From positions 62,001 through 126,000 of the forward strand of contig NZ_JAGGJA010000007.1 of the NCBI RefSeq assembly GCF_026229185.1: a DNA stretch of 64,000 bases, read 5' to 3'. Positions within the stretch are counted from its first letter, which is position 1; every line of letters starts with the position of its first letter. A program made the translations under genes and the position numbers. Below are positions 1 through 9,344 of the stretch, one piece after another. The DNA is from Fodinibius salsisoli. GTDB lineage: Bacteria > Bacteroidota > Rhodothermia > Balneolales > Balneolaceae. Under the pieces are notes generated by a model that saw only the letters and a list, made by a program, of their open reading frames with translations, was not told where the DNA came from and did not search any database.

Positions 1-138
1 ATTTTTTGTCTAAAGTTCGCAATGATTTTTATTATACTGTCTCTCTGAAAGCAACAATAGAGAATGTCCAAATTTATTAATCTGATAACGATTTTAAAAC
101 AACATTATTAGAAACATTTCAAGGGGACTTTAAATAAT

Positions 139-1341
139 ATGCAGCTTTGTTTTTTTGAAGGTCATCAGCACACAAACTTCCATCCACTTACCCTTAGCCG
201 ACCGCTTGATGATTTACGAATCGGTATTTTTACGCTGGCAGAAAAGTGGAAACAGGCTTTACAAATTCAATCTTTTGCCCGTACAGTCCGCCCCAACCTA
301 AGGGGCGTATTTAACCCTGGCACGATAGATCCACAGCAAGCTTGCTTATGGATTAATCCCCGGTACCTGCCCTCCGATGAACTTATTCAGGAGGTCAAAA
401 ACCTAAATGAAGGAACGTGTCTGCAGTCAGATTCAGTGACTATTGCTGCCAAGGTGGATGGATCCACTTCCCAACAATGGCTACAACAGGGCGAGCCTAA
501 CTTTAACACTTTGCTGGTTGTACAGAGCCAGCCTTTTCATTGTCTAAAGCATTTGTGGGATCTGTTTCAACTGAATGGGGAGGAAATTGAACGTGATTTC
601 CAGAAAATTCCAGCCACAGATCAAACAGAGGCGACGATCTCTCAGAATGCTACCTTTGAAAACCACGATCAGGTTACGGTCGAGGCCGGGGCTCAAATAG
701 AATCCAAATGTGTATTAGATGCTCGGGAAGGCCCCATTTACATTGGAAAAGATGCAACCGTAATGGCTGGATCTATACTGCGCGGCCCCATTGCTGTCTG
801 TGAAGGAGCCATTGTTAAGACAGGAGCAAAAATTTATAGTGATACCACTATCGGTCCCGTTTGTAAAGTGGGGGGCGAAGTGGCCAACACTGTTTTCCAC
901 TCCTATTCAAATAAAGCCCACCACGGATATATTGGCAATTCTGTGGTGGGACAGTGGTGTAACTTTGGAGCTGGCACCACCGTTTCAAACCTAAAAACCA
1001 ATTATAGTACCGTGCGGGTCCCAAACTGGGAGTCCGGTGAAGAAAAAGACAGCAATCAGCAGTTTGTGGGCATCATGATGGGCGACCACTCCAAAACTGC
1101 TATCAACTCGGTCATCAACTCTGGCACAGTGACGGGCGTGAGTGCCAACATCTTATCACGCGATTTTCCTCCCAAGTTGATCCATTCCTTCAGCTGGGTG
1201 GGCTCCAATGTCATCCAGCCCTACAAGCTCGATAAGGCACTGGAAACTATGAAAATAATGATGTCTCGACGTGATGTGAAACTTTCAGAAGCTTATAAAA
1301 GCATGATGAGCCAGATATTTGAAGATCGCCCTTCCGGTTAA
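139..1341 (+). CDS. GlmU-like sugar nucleotidyltransferase/acyltransferase (alternative GlmU family)
   Basis: A 400-residue protein resembling the Bacteroidota alternative GlmU family, thought to act in UDP-GlcNAc synthesis (uridylyl transfer plus acetylation of glucosamine-1-phosphate). The N-terminal part carries the family signature HPLTLSRPLDDLRIGI (about residues 16-31) instead of the classical GlmU LxxGxGTRM loop. Residues about 165-330 show the hexapeptide pattern of a left-handed beta-helix (for example IYIGKDATVMAGS, then IGNSVVGQWCNFGAGT). The C-terminus contains FSWVGSNVIQPYKLDKALE, typical of the family. It stands alone, with csp downstream on the same strand. The assignment to a two-activity GlmU-like enzyme is family knowledge; activity itself is inferred. 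Confidence 0.85.
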   Translation: MQLCFFEGHQHTNFHPLTLSRPLDDLRIGIFTLAEKWKQALQIQSFARTVRPNLRGVFNPGTIDPQQACLWINPRYLPSDELIQEVKNLNEGTCLQSDSVTIAAKVDGSTSQQWLQQGEPNFNTLLVVQSQPFHCLKHLWDLFQLNGEEIERDFQKIPATDQTEATISQNATFENHDQVTVEAGAQIESKCVLDAREGPIYIGKDATVMAGSILRGPIAVCEGAIVKTGAKIYSDTTIGPVCKVGGEVANTVFHSYSNKAHHGYIGNSVVGQWCNFGAGTTVSNLKTNYSTVRVPNWESGEEKDSNQQFVGIMMGDHSKTAINSVINSGTVTGVSANILSRDFPPKLIHSFSWVGSNVIQPYKLDKALETMKIMMSRRDVKLSEAYKSMMSQIFEDRPSG

Positions 1342-1572
1342 TCAACGCTCTCAGAGGCGAATTATCCTCCTTCAACCAATATATTCGGGACTTATTTTTA
1401 TCAAAAAGTGAGAAATAAAATAACAAATAGGTTTTCTCCTAAAATAGCGCTACCTTAGTACGTTATATTTAATTACCCACCTACTAAGTATATTTTTTTG
1501 AAAAGACGCGTTAATTCAACTCCTTTCATCAAATGTAGCCCATAGGTGTACACAAAGTTAATGTTATATTTT

Positions 1573-1788
1573 ATGAAACAAGGAAAAATAAAATTTTTCG
1601 ACACTAAAAAAGGATTTGGATTTATCGCACCCGACGACGGTGGCGACGACGTCTTCGTCCACAGGAATAATGTTGAGAACCTGGATTATAACCAGGGATT
1701 AGAAGATGATGAAGCTGTAGAGTTTGAAGTTGAAGAAACTCCTAAAGGCTTAAGTGCTGTTAACGTAACAAGCTTGGACTATAAATAG
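1573..1788 (+). CDS. Cold-shock domain protein (CspA family)
   Basis: A single cold-shock domain (OB fold) that binds single-stranded RNA/DNA and acts as an RNA chaperone. RNP1 is seen as KGFGFIAP and RNP2 as DVFVHR. I chose the ATG at 1573 (MKQGKIKFFDTKKG, 71 aa), because the family normally begins a few residues before KWF/KFF. An upstream in-frame GTG at 1546 and an ATG at 1561 would add 9 or 4 residues with no family counterpart. The roughly 230 bases upstream have no gene and may hold a long 5' leader, as is common for csp genes, but no specific thermosensor could be identified. A clear intrinsic terminator follows the stop codon. Confidence 0.9.
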   Translation: MKQGKIKFFDTKKGFGFIAPDDGGDDVFVHRNNVENLDYNQGLEDDEAVEFEVEETPKGLSAVNVTSLDYK

Positions 1789-1812
1789 TAGTAAGCTTTT
1801 TAGTTACTTTAC

Positions 1813-1845
1813 AAGTCCGCTTCTTTCGGAGCGGACTTTTTTTGT
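1813..1845 (+). terminator. Rho-independent terminator after the cold-shock gene
   Basis: Inverted repeat AAGTCCGCT (1813-1821) / AGCGGACTT (1830-1838) with an 8-base loop, running into a T tract up to 1843. It lies 25 bases after the csp stop codon. Confidence 0.9.
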
Positions 1846-1941
1846 TGGTTGACTATTTTATCTGTAGATCAAAATTATGTTTCAAATTAGTTTATAAAAA
1901 CCCTATATTTGGAACCGCTAATTAAAAGCGGATTATTTTAT

Positions 1942-2029
1942 GCCCAAGTGGCGGAACTGGTAGACGCGCTAGCTTCAGGAGCTAGTGGGATTTTATCCCG
2001 TGAAGGTTCGAATCCTTTCTTGGGCACCA
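1942..2029 (+). tRNA. tRNA-Leu (anticodon CAG)
   Basis: An 85-nt class II tRNA plus an encoded CCA. The acceptor stem GCCCAAG (from 1942) pairs with CTTGGGC (ending 2025). The anticodon stem CTAGC/GCTAG flanks the loop TTCAGGA, giving anticodon CAG. A long variable arm (GGGATTTTATCCC) and the T arm AAGGTTCGAATCCTT follow. Discriminator A is at 2026 and CCA at 2027-2029. The long variable arm and the anticodon both indicate leucine. Confidence 0.97.
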
Positions 2030-2147
2030 CTCATTACCTGTCATCAATTAATTGCAGGTACCCCTCCCTTCTAAATCATGCTGCCACCTCACGGGCAAAT
2101 ACATCATGGCCTAAGTACATCTCCATATCACATTGCAGTGCACTTTT

Positions 2148-3737
2148 CTATAAATTGAAGTCGATGAGCTTTGTATAAAGCTCATTAATACTTTTGGTGA
2201 CTTCCTGATTCGTATTAACATGTAATAACTGCTGCATTTCTGTGGGCTTTATATAGGCATTACTGAGCTGATAAAAATCTTCCACCCTCGCATCGGATAC
2301 CACATCATCCCTTTCTTCGCGATCTTTTAGCCGTTTAACGATTATATCCTCTGGAGCTTGAGCCTCAATAAAAATATAGGGAATACTTTTGGCTGTTAGC
2401 CGCTGCACTAATTGCATCCTCATACTTTTTTGTCCATAGGTAGCATCCAATATAATGCTTCTACCCATTGCAATAGTTTTCACTGCCCGGGTCAAGAGAG
2501 TATGATATATATTGTCCGAAATTTTGGATGAATAAAGCATCTCCCTTTTAGATGCAGGGGTTCGTTCGGTCAGAGGCAGACCTGCTGATGCCTTACGTAT
2601 TCGATCTGAAGACAAATGCTCTATTCCCAGCTTATCAGACAACTTCTTCGCCAGCGTGCTTTTTCCTGTTCCTACCTGACCCATAAAAATTAGCACCACA
2701 GGTTCAGAACCGATCAGAGCGTATCGCAGGGCCAAATCAAAATAGCGGCGGGCCAGGCTCACTGCTTCTTTTTGCTCGCTCAGCGGGACTTCATCCTCAG
2801 TACTTTGCAGGCTCTTTACCTTCCCTTTTACTACGGCTCGGTAACATTTATAAAAGTCAATGATGTCAGCCAGCGTATGGTCTTGCAATTTTTCTGCCAT
2901 GCGATTTATCAAGTAGCGCTCCTCCTCAAAACAATCATTAAAATCTAAGTCCATGGCTAAAAAAGCGAGATCTGCTGCCCAATCCCCATATCGAAATCGT
3001 TCATTAAATTCTATGCAATCATAAATACGAACCTGGTCTTCCGTTATATGGATATGCTCCAAATGGAGGTCTCCGTGGCCGTCGACGATACATCCCCCTT
3101 CCATCCGTTGTTTAAACAACCCGCTATATTGTTCATAATAAGAGGAGGTATAATACCGGATGGCCTTAAAACTATTTTCATCAATCGTTTGCCTGATAAA
3201 AGGAGCCACCTGGGTAAAATTCTCATCCGTATTGACCTTTATTTTTTTAATAGCACCCCATTTGGCCAGCTCCTTATCCTGCTCCTGCTGCTCATAAAAA
3301 TCCGCTAATTTATCAGCAACACGATTAAGATGTTCTTCCTGCAGCCTTCCTTTATCAATATAGTTATGGAGAAAATATTTATTCTCCAGCTTTCTCATTT
3401 TTACCGCATACTCTGTGATAAAATCGGAATCCAAATCGCTGGTAAAGCTATAGTTTTCACCTGATTTCTCAATGCCCATGACCCCCAGATAGACATCACC
3501 GGCAAGGCGTTTATTTAATGCTACTTCTTGCCGGCAGCATGTATAGCGTTTTTCGAGCGTACTGTAATCCAGAAACCCGAAGTCTACCGGCTTTTTAATT
3601 TTATAAACATACGGGGAAACAATAAATACATGGGAAATATGAGTTTGAATATGCTGTACATGGGATGGCTCATGCTCATAGGTGGACTTCTGTTCTAAAA
3701 ATGAAATAAGGTCAGGCTGTATGGTAGCTGGTGACAT
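2148..3737 (-). CDS. Fused aminoglycoside-phosphotransferase-like domain and P-loop kinase
   Basis: A 529-residue two-domain protein. The N-terminal ~330 residues have a phosphotransferase (APH/choline-kinase-like) catalytic loop, HGDLHLEHI at 221-229, followed by D240-C-I-E-F-N in the magnesium-binding region. The C-terminal ~190 residues are a small P-loop kinase with Walker A GQVGTGKST at 353-361 and similarity in style to gluconate/zeta-toxin-like kinases. This architecture is known as the 'bifunctional aminoglycoside phosphotransferase/ATP-binding protein' type; its substrate is not established, and antibiotic resistance should not be assumed. It is a single-gene unit that reads toward the tRNA-Leu. 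The ATG at 3737 begins the first recognizable domain. Confidence 0.8.
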   Translation of the reverse strand: MSPATIQPDLISFLEQKSTYEHEPSHVQHIQTHISHVFIVSPYVYKIKKPVDFGFLDYSTLEKRYTCCRQEVALNKRLAGDVYLGVMGIEKSGENYSFTSDLDSDFITEYAVKMRKLENKYFLHNYIDKGRLQEEHLNRVADKLADFYEQQEQDKELAKWGAIKKIKVNTDENFTQVAPFIRQTIDENSFKAIRYYTSSYYEQYSGLFKQRMEGGCIVDGHGDLHLEHIHITEDQVRIYDCIEFNERFRYGDWAADLAFLAMDLDFNDCFEEERYLINRMAEKLQDHTLADIIDFYKCYRAVVKGKVKSLQSTEDEVPLSEQKEAVSLARRYFDLALRYALIGSEPVVLIFMGQVGTGKSTLAKKLSDKLGIEHLSSDRIRKASAGLPLTERTPASKREMLYSSKISDNIYHTLLTRAVKTIAMGRSIILDATYGQKSMRMQLVQRLTAKSIPYIFIEAQAPEDIIVKRLKDREERDDVVSDARVEDFYQLSNAYIKPTEMQQLLHVNTNQEVTKSINELYTKLIDFNL

Positions 3738-4063
3738 ATTCTCCCCCTTTCTCTCATTCTAACTATTTCTTTTAAAGTAAGATACTTATTTCAAACCCGA
3801 ATTATGAACAAAAATATTACTGTTAATCTCATCCCTATACTTTTTCGCAGAAAAATGTACAGGGATTGGCCAAAAATTTTAATGGAGTTTTAGAGTTGTC
3901 ATAGGAATCATCATTGCAATAGCATCTTGGATACTGGACGATTTTTCCCTATCCAGATAAACTTTTCTACACTTTTTGGGTATCACGATCTTAACTGTTT
4001 TGGTTTATAACAGACTATTGATCAATTTACCCCCCTTTACTGCAGGATCATAAGACAAGCATG
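3738..4063. other. Intergenic region with no gene seen
   Basis: A 326-base AT-rich stretch between two minus-strand genes. No ORF with family features, no tRNA and no clear terminator hairpin was found. It probably holds the promoter of the minus-strand kinase fusion and the 3' end of galM. Confidence 0.5.
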
Positions 4064-5209
4064 TTAATCCACAGTAAGAAACCGGTAAACTGTGGTTGAA
4101 GAGTATCCTTCTTCCGGCCCTATCACCGTTGACGGAAAATTCGGATGATGGGGTGAATCGGGAAAATGCTGGGTCTCCAAACAGACCGCTGAGTGGGGAC
4201 CGTAAGCATGTCCCCCCTTCCCTATCTGGTTGCCTTCTCCGGTTAGTGAGTTAGCCGTATACACCTGCAGGCCAGGCTCAGTCGTATAAACTTCCATAAC
4301 ACGTCCGGTAGCAGGCTCTGATAACCGACCAGCCAATGCTAATTCACCACTCTTCTTGTTTAGCACATAATTATGGTCATACCCTCCCACATGTTGCAAC
4401 TGCTGATTCTCTTGATCAATACGCGCTCCAAAAGCTGTTGGTTTTGTAAAGTCGAACGGTGTACCGGCAACCTCCCGCAGCTCACCGGTTGGAATAGCGG
4501 TAGAATCGACCGGTGTATATTGACCGGCATCCACGTAAAGTTTATGATCTAAAATCTTCCCCTGACCTTCGCCCGCGAGATTAAAGAAGGCATGGTTAGT
4601 CATGTTCAAGACGGTCTTCTTATCCGTACTGGCCGCATATTCCAGTTTAAGCTCGTTTTCCTCTGTCACCGTGTAGGTAACCGTAACTTCTAAATTACCG
4701 GGATATCCACCTTCCCCATCCTCAGAAAAATAGCTTAGTTCCAATGTCTGATCATCAACCTGCCGGGCCTCCCATACCTGATGTCGAAACCCCTCAGCAC
4801 CACCGTGGATGGAATGCTCCCCATTATTTTTATCCAGATGATATGTACTATCATCCAAAGTGAATTTTGCCTGGGCTATTCTATTGGCATACCGCCCCAT
4901 GGTAGCTCCAAGTGAAGCTATGCCATCCAGATACTCTTGCCCGGTCTCATACCCTAACACAACATCCCCAAGCGTCCCCTCCCGGTCGGGCACCAGGATG
5001 GAGACAATCTTACCTCCATAATTGGTAATCTGTGCTTTCATCCCCTGACCATTTTCTAAGGTAAACAGATCTATCTGTTTGCCATCATGTTTCAACTGAA
5101 AGTCAGACGATTTTACCGGCACATAGTTTTTAGATTGCTTTGAGCAAGATATTAGGCTGAACATTATGACGAGGGCAACAGCAGTAGGAAACCAATTAGA
5201 CAGGTACAT
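4064..5209 (-). CDS. galM: Aldose 1-epimerase, lipoprotein form (galactose mutarotase)
   Basis: Interconverts alpha and beta anomers of aldoses such as galactose and glucose. The 381 residues begin with a lipoprotein signal whose lipobox is SLISC (acylated C22), so the enzyme should be anchored on the periplasmic or outer-membrane side, not in the cytosol. Family motifs are seen: NYGGKI near residue 65, MGRYANRIA, HSIHGGAEGFRHQVW with a catalytic-region His, NMTNHAFFNLAGEG with the second His, and a C-terminal ETQHFPDSPHHPNFPS segment. The length matches secreted GalM proteins of Bacteroidota. It is monocistronic, with 130 bases to the next gene. Confidence 0.93.
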   Translation of the reverse strand: MYLSNWFPTAVALVIMFSLISCSKQSKNYVPVKSSDFQLKHDGKQIDLFTLENGQGMKAQITNYGGKIVSILVPDREGTLGDVVLGYETGQEYLDGIASLGATMGRYANRIAQAKFTLDDSTYHLDKNNGEHSIHGGAEGFRHQVWEARQVDDQTLELSYFSEDGEGGYPGNLEVTVTYTVTEENELKLEYAASTDKKTVLNMTNHAFFNLAGEGQGKILDHKLYVDAGQYTPVDSTAIPTGELREVAGTPFDFTKPTAFGARIDQENQQLQHVGGYDHNYVLNKKSGELALAGRLSEPATGRVMEVYTTEPGLQVYTANSLTGEGNQIGKGGHAYGPHSAVCLETQHFPDSPHHPNFPSTVIGPEEGYSSTTVYRFLTVD

Positions 5210-5341
5210 GGTAGGATATTCTTATATCAGATTTTATCTCAAACCAAATATAAAAGAAATTTTCCCATCCAAAAGTGATTGTTTTAAGAAGCTTGCTGCA
5301 GGCATGCAATTGCTTCCACTACACTAACATCAAGCTATGGG

Positions 5342-5872
5342 TTATAGTACGCGGCGGGCGGACAGGTATCGGCTGGACCAGTATTTCTGATCCAGCTCGC
5401 TGATTGTAACACCTTCTGAGGTAGAAGCATGCAGGAATTCATCCTGATTAATAACAACGCCAACATGAAGGGTACGTCGCCCGGTGCGGAAGAACACCAA
5501 ATCGCCCGTCCGGATAGCTGATCGACGCACGCCATCACCAACATTAAGCTGTGTTCTGGTATTCCTGGGTAATCCAATGTCGAAATACTCCTCAAACACA
5601 ATATTGACAAACATCGAGCAATCCACCCCTCGCTGTGTACCTCCCCCCAAACGGTAAGGCGTTCCTTTCCAATCACGATAGGCCTGCATCAGAGACGTTT
5701 CTGTTTTATTCATTGTAGATACACTCATGGCAACCGGGTTGCCATCAAATTGAGTAGAGTCGTCCTCAGCCCCGCTTCCATACGATGGATCTGCTGCTCG
5801 CTGTGAGACTCCACAACTGGCAAAAATGATGCCTATCGAAAACAACACAAGTATCGGTCTAAATGTATCCAT
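5342..5872 (-). CDS. NlpC/P60 family cell-wall hydrolase, lipoprotein
   Basis: A probable gamma-D-glutamyl-L-diamino acid endopeptidase that trims peptidoglycan stem peptides. The 176 residues have a signal peptide with lipobox FASC (C20). A short linker is followed by the NlpC/P60 catalytic domain: nucleophile C85 in RGVDCSMFVN, catalytic His H136 in RTLHVGVVI, and a third polar residue H148 in FLHAST. The domain is about 115 residues, normal for the family. It is divergent from pdxJ, with 92 bases between the starts. The specific cleavage bond is inferred from the family. Confidence 0.92.
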   Translation of the reverse strand: MDTFRPILVLFSIGIIFASCGVSQRAADPSYGSGAEDDSTQFDGNPVAMSVSTMNKTETSLMQAYRDWKGTPYRLGGGTQRGVDCSMFVNIVFEEYFDIGLPRNTRTQLNVGDGVRRSAIRTGDLVFFRTGRRTLHVGVVINQDEFLHASTSEGVTISELDQKYWSSRYLSARRVL

Positions 5873-5964
5873 GAATTAGCTCGAATTATGACTAAAACTA
5901 CTCCCCTAAATAATCTATATTTAGAGGTTTAATAACAACGTCTAAATTAGACAGCAAATCAGCT

Positions 5965-6705
5965 ATGCAACTTCTGGTAAACATCGACCATATTGCCACT
6001 CTTCGTAATGCTCGCGGTGAAGGATATCCCAAGCCTGTTGAGGCTGCCACAGTTTGTGAACGTGCCGGGGCAAGCGGTATTGTTTTTCACTTACGGGGCG
6101 ATCGTAGGCATATCCGCGATGAGGATGTCTACGCTCTCAAAAAATCGGTGACGGGCACGCTGGATTTTGAGATGGCGGCCACAGACGAAATGCTTAAGAT
6201 ATCTCTTGATGTTGATCCTCACCTGGTTACGCTGGTCCCCGAAAGTCGCGAAGAGCTAACTACCGAAGGCGGACTTAAGATGAGCACCGTCTTTGATGAT
6301 TTTCAAGAACGGGTATTCCCTCAATATCGGAAAACGGATATTGAAATCAGCCTTTTCATTGATCCCAATAAAGAAGACATTGAGCTTGCAAATGAGTTGG
6401 GCAGTGATGCAATTGAACTGCACACCGGTACCTATGCCAATGCCGAGACACCGAAAGAACAAGAGCACGAACTCGAACGCCTTAAAGAAGCCGCCCAACT
6501 TGCGCATACCCTGGGTATGAAAGTCAACGCCGGCCACGGACTCAACCTGGACAATCTGAAACCTTTCGTGGATACCGTACCTCACCTGCATGATGTCAGC
6601 ATAGGTCATGCGCTGGTTTCAACAGCCATATTCAAAGGACTCGATCAGACCGTGAGAGACTTTTTAGCCATCATGAACCATGCTGAACTCAAAGAAAACT
6701 CCTAA
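5965..6705 (+). CDS. pdxJ: Pyridoxine 5'-phosphate synthase
   Basis: Catalyses the ring-closing step of DXP-dependent vitamin B6 synthesis, condensing 1-deoxy-D-xylulose 5-phosphate with 3-amino-2-oxopropyl phosphate. The 246-residue TIM barrel opens with the hallmark LLVNIDHIATLRNARG, and has HLRGDRRHI (phosphate and active-site His), FEMAATDEM, ELHTGTYAN, and VNAGHGLNLDN followed by the DVSIGHAL phosphate-binding end. The length is normal. It is 15 bases upstream of era and probably co-transcribed. Confidence 0.97.
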   Translation: MQLLVNIDHIATLRNARGEGYPKPVEAATVCERAGASGIVFHLRGDRRHIRDEDVYALKKSVTGTLDFEMAATDEMLKISLDVDPHLVTLVPESREELTTEGGLKMSTVFDDFQERVFPQYRKTDIEISLFIDPNKEDIELANELGSDAIELHTGTYANAETPKEQEHELERLKEAAQLAHTLGMKVNAGHGLNLDNLKPFVDTVPHLHDVSIGHALVSTAIFKGLDQTVRDFLAIMNHAELKENS

Positions 6706-6720
6706 CCTGGAACGTATAAT

Positions 6721-7605
6721 ATGACACAGGATCAACACAAATCGGGCTATGTGGCCATCATCGGCAAACCCAATGCCGGCAAATCTACCTTAATGAACCG
6801 CTTGCTGGGGAGCAAAGTCTCCATTACTACGCACAAGCCCCAGACCACGCGCCATCAAATTTTAGGCATCCATTCCGAAGAGGATATGCAGATTATCTTC
6901 CTGGATACTCCCGGAGTTATCAACCCCCGGTATGAGCTACAGAAAGCCATGATGAAGACCGTGGACCGCGCCCGGACCGATGCAGATATCATTTTATTTA
7001 TCGTTGATGTGAAAGATGCCGACGTGCCGGGACGCATTTTTAAGATGCTCTCATCCCTGAAGGGCAAAAAAGTATTCCTGGTGATCAATAAGATTGACAA
7101 AGTAACCGACCAGGAAGCCGAAGGAGTAGCTCGCAAGATACAGGATCAATGCGACTTTGATGAAACGCTTTTTGTATCGGCTATCAACGGGACGGGCCTG
7201 CAGCAGGCTATGGATACGATAAAAGCCAATATTAAACCGGGACCCGCCTTTTATCCCAAGGATATGCTGAGCGAGCAGCCGATACGTTTTTTCGTGGCTG
7301 AGATGATCCGCGAACAGCTATTTCTGCTCTACCACCAAGAGATCCCTTACTCTTCAACCATTAATATTGTGCAGTATGACGAACGCGATGACCTGGATTA
7401 CATCAGTGCGGATATCATCGTCAACCGGGAATCCCAAAAGGGCATCCTGATTGGCAAAGGCGGAAAGGCAATCAAAAAGCTGGGCAAAAGCGCCCGGGAA
7501 GTCATCCAGGGGTTTGTGGATAAAAAAGTCTACCTGGATCTACATGTGAAAGTGCGCGACAAATGGCGCCAAGATCCCAACCGGGTACGGCATTATGGGT
7601 ATTAA
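6721..7605 (+). CDS. era: GTPase Era
   Basis: A ribosome-assembly GTPase that binds the 3' end of 16S rRNA during 30S maturation. The 294 residues show G1 GKPNAGKS (15-22), G2 around TTHKPQTTR, G3 DTPG, G4 NKID and a G5 region SAING. A C-terminal KH RNA-binding domain follows, with GKGGKAIKKLG around residue 245. Length and domain order are typical. It is the second gene of the pdxJ-era pair. The downstream lipoprotein gene is convergent, and its stop lies 12 bases away. Confidence 0.97.
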   Translation: MTQDQHKSGYVAIIGKPNAGKSTLMNRLLGSKVSITTHKPQTTRHQILGIHSEEDMQIIFLDTPGVINPRYELQKAMMKTVDRARTDADIILFIVDVKDADVPGRIFKMLSSLKGKKVFLVINKIDKVTDQEAEGVARKIQDQCDFDETLFVSAINGTGLQQAMDTIKANIKPGPAFYPKDMLSEQPIRFFVAEMIREQLFLLYHQEIPYSSTINIVQYDERDDLDYISADIIVNRESQKGILIGKGGKAIKKLGKSAREVIQGFVDKKVYLDLHVKVRDKWRQDPNRVRHYGY

Positions 7606-7617
7606 AAAATGGAAAAT

Positions 7618-8115
7618 TTAGTTGGTTGATTTTACAATCTTTATCACCTGGGGTTGTTCATCCCAATCAATATCCAACTTAAGCTCTCCATTGTACCATA
7701 TTTTACGTATGTAAGTCGAATTGTCTGTAAATCCATATTGAACTCTTATGGTATCTTCCGGAAAATCACTGAACTGTAGATAGGTCGTGGTGGTATCCTG
7801 GTCCGGAATAAGATTGGTAAAAACACGCATCCAATTTTTCCCTGATCTTTTTTCACTTGTAATAGAAAACTTTTTGGGAGAATCAAGATGACCTTCAAAA
7901 ACTTTCTTCCTCTCCCCATCTTCTAAATAGTAAAGATCCGTATTTTTTTCCGTAATGGCGTTTGGGTGGTCAGGATCAAGTAAATCTTCCCCCTGTTCAT
8001 TTACAAAAAAGAAATCTACATTAGCACCAATATACACATTTGCATCATTTGGGGAAGAACACCCCACCATAATAGCCGTTACAAGAATTGCTGTCAGGGT
8101 ATAGAAAAGCTTCAT
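7618..8115 (-). CDS. Small lipoprotein of unknown function
   Basis: A 165-residue protein with a classical signal peptide and lipobox IMVGC (about C19), followed by SSPND. The mature part (about 146 aa) is rich in beta-type alternation (Tyr, Thr, Asp) with no family I can name. Segments such as TTTTYLQFSDFPEDTIRVQYG suggest a beta-sandwich, but this is only a guess from pattern. It is single, and convergent with era. The signal and length make it a credible real gene despite lacking a recognized domain. Confidence 0.75.
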   Translation of the reverse strand: MKLFYTLTAILVTAIMVGCSSPNDANVYIGANVDFFFVNEQGEDLLDPDHPNAITEKNTDLYYLEDGERKKVFEGHLDSPKKFSITSEKRSGKNWMRVFTNLIPDQDTTTTYLQFSDFPEDTIRVQYGFTDNSTYIRKIWYNGELKLDIDWDEQPQVIKIVKSTN

Positions 8116-8390
8116 CTCTTGAACAATAGTTTATTAAAATTGAAATTATAACTTCTCAAAAAAAATAGGACTTACAAAATATCATCTATTCCTTTAAGGA
8201 TATTAATTTCTTCTACCCTTAAACCATTACTGCAAAAGGATTCTGCATTGCCTATATACTATATTTGATAGATACTTTCCCAATATCACCGTTTCCAGCC
8301 TGAGCAATACCATCCCCGATTTACAAAAGAATAATTTAATAGTATACTTGAGCCTTATTTTTCAATCAATTCTAATAGAGAAACACTACT

Positions 8391-9200
8391 ATGAAGCGCT
8401 TTTTTATAAGTACTATTGCCTTATTAACCTTTGTGCTGGGACTTTCCCTATCGGGATACAGCCAATCTGTTTGGGTCCCCGAAAACGGTGCCAAATCCAA
8501 AGTGGGTCTTGAACTAAAAATCCCTTCTTTTGATGACAGATTGGGGTTTGAATTCCCTACCTCTTCCTTTTACCTGTATACACACCTACCACTCAACGAT
8601 CATATTGCCCTGCAAGCTGATTTACCGGTTTCACAGGCATCCGGGGGAGACGAAACCAGAACAGCTATTGGAAATCCATATATTGGTATCCAGTCCGGCA
8701 TAAATTCCGATCTAAAGTTTGATTTGGGTGTCCGACTACCCCTCGCTCCCGAAGAGTCAGGTATTATCACGGGCTTTTTAACCGAGAATTATCAAATTGG
8801 GTCCTTCTACCCCAATTCTTTTTCAGGGGTTGCTGACGTTCATTACCGCTATGATTATGAATCGGGTATAGCCATTCGTTTAGATGGGGGAGGTGAGTTT
8901 TGGGTGCCCGAAGACTCCGACGGCGAACTCTTTGTTAAATATGGAGGTCAACTGCTATACAATATTGATAAGCTTACTCTTGGAACCGGTTTGGCAGGAA
9001 GGCTTCTTGCAACCGATGAGAACTTATCTTTTTCAGAGCGCAGCATCAATAGCCTAGGGTTGACAGGCACCTATCAATTTGAAAATATAAGTGCCGGCGG
9101 CTATGTAGAAATCCCACTTAATGATGATACCAGTGTTTTTTCATTGGGCGGAGCATTTTTAGATGTAGTGATTGGCCTTAACCTAAGTATTTCTCTTTAA
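8391..9200 (+). CDS. Predicted outer-membrane beta-barrel protein
   Basis: A 269-residue protein with a signal peptide ending near residue 24 (SLSGYSQS) and a long series of amphipathic beta strands separated by short turns (for example GGGEFWVPEDSDGELFVKYG and LGTGLAGRLLATDE). It ends in an aromatic/hydrophobic strand (VVIGLNLSISL). This is the pattern of a small transporter-type outer-membrane barrel. I do not recognize a specific family. It is transcribed alone, and a small hairpin lies just after the stop. Upstream 275 bases (8116-8390) show no other gene. Confidence 0.65.
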   Translation: MKRFFISTIALLTFVLGLSLSGYSQSVWVPENGAKSKVGLELKIPSFDDRLGFEFPTSSFYLYTHLPLNDHIALQADLPVSQASGGDETRTAIGNPYIGIQSGINSDLKFDLGVRLPLAPEESGIITGFLTENYQIGSFYPNSFSGVADVHYRYDYESGIAIRLDGGGEFWVPEDSDGELFVKYGGQLLYNIDKLTLGTGLAGRLLATDENLSFSERSINSLGLTGTYQFENISAGGYVEIPLNDDTSVFSLGGAFLDVVIGLNLSISL

Positions 9201-9214
9201 TAAGAAATCGTAAT

Positions 9215-9237
9215 TCTTATCTTCTCTGGAGATAAGA
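9215..9237 (+). other. Hairpin 3' of the barrel gene
   Basis: TCTTATCT (9215-9222) pairs with AGATAAGA (9230-9237) around a 7-base loop. No T tract follows, so it is either a weak terminator or an mRNA 3' end structure. Confidence 0.4.
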
Positions 9238-9344
9238 TCTCAGGTTTGACCGCAATTATGGATGTGGGAAGAGGTATCCGAGTCAAAAAGATACTGCTAC
9301 GCCCATATCAACTATTTGCCCAATATTCTATGTAATCTACATTT

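Noticed and set aside
1909-2178. Plus-strand frame across the tRNA-Leu
   Set aside because: It is read through the tRNA gene, which is certain from its cloverleaf.
2148-3737. Aminoglycoside resistance gene
   Set aside because: The APH-like fold is shared by many kinases, and the P-loop fusion belongs to a chromosomal family without a proven resistance role.
5335-5676. Second minus-strand frame overlapping the NlpC/P60 gene
   Set aside because: It lies entirely over the coding sequence of a gene with intact catalytic residues and shows no family features.
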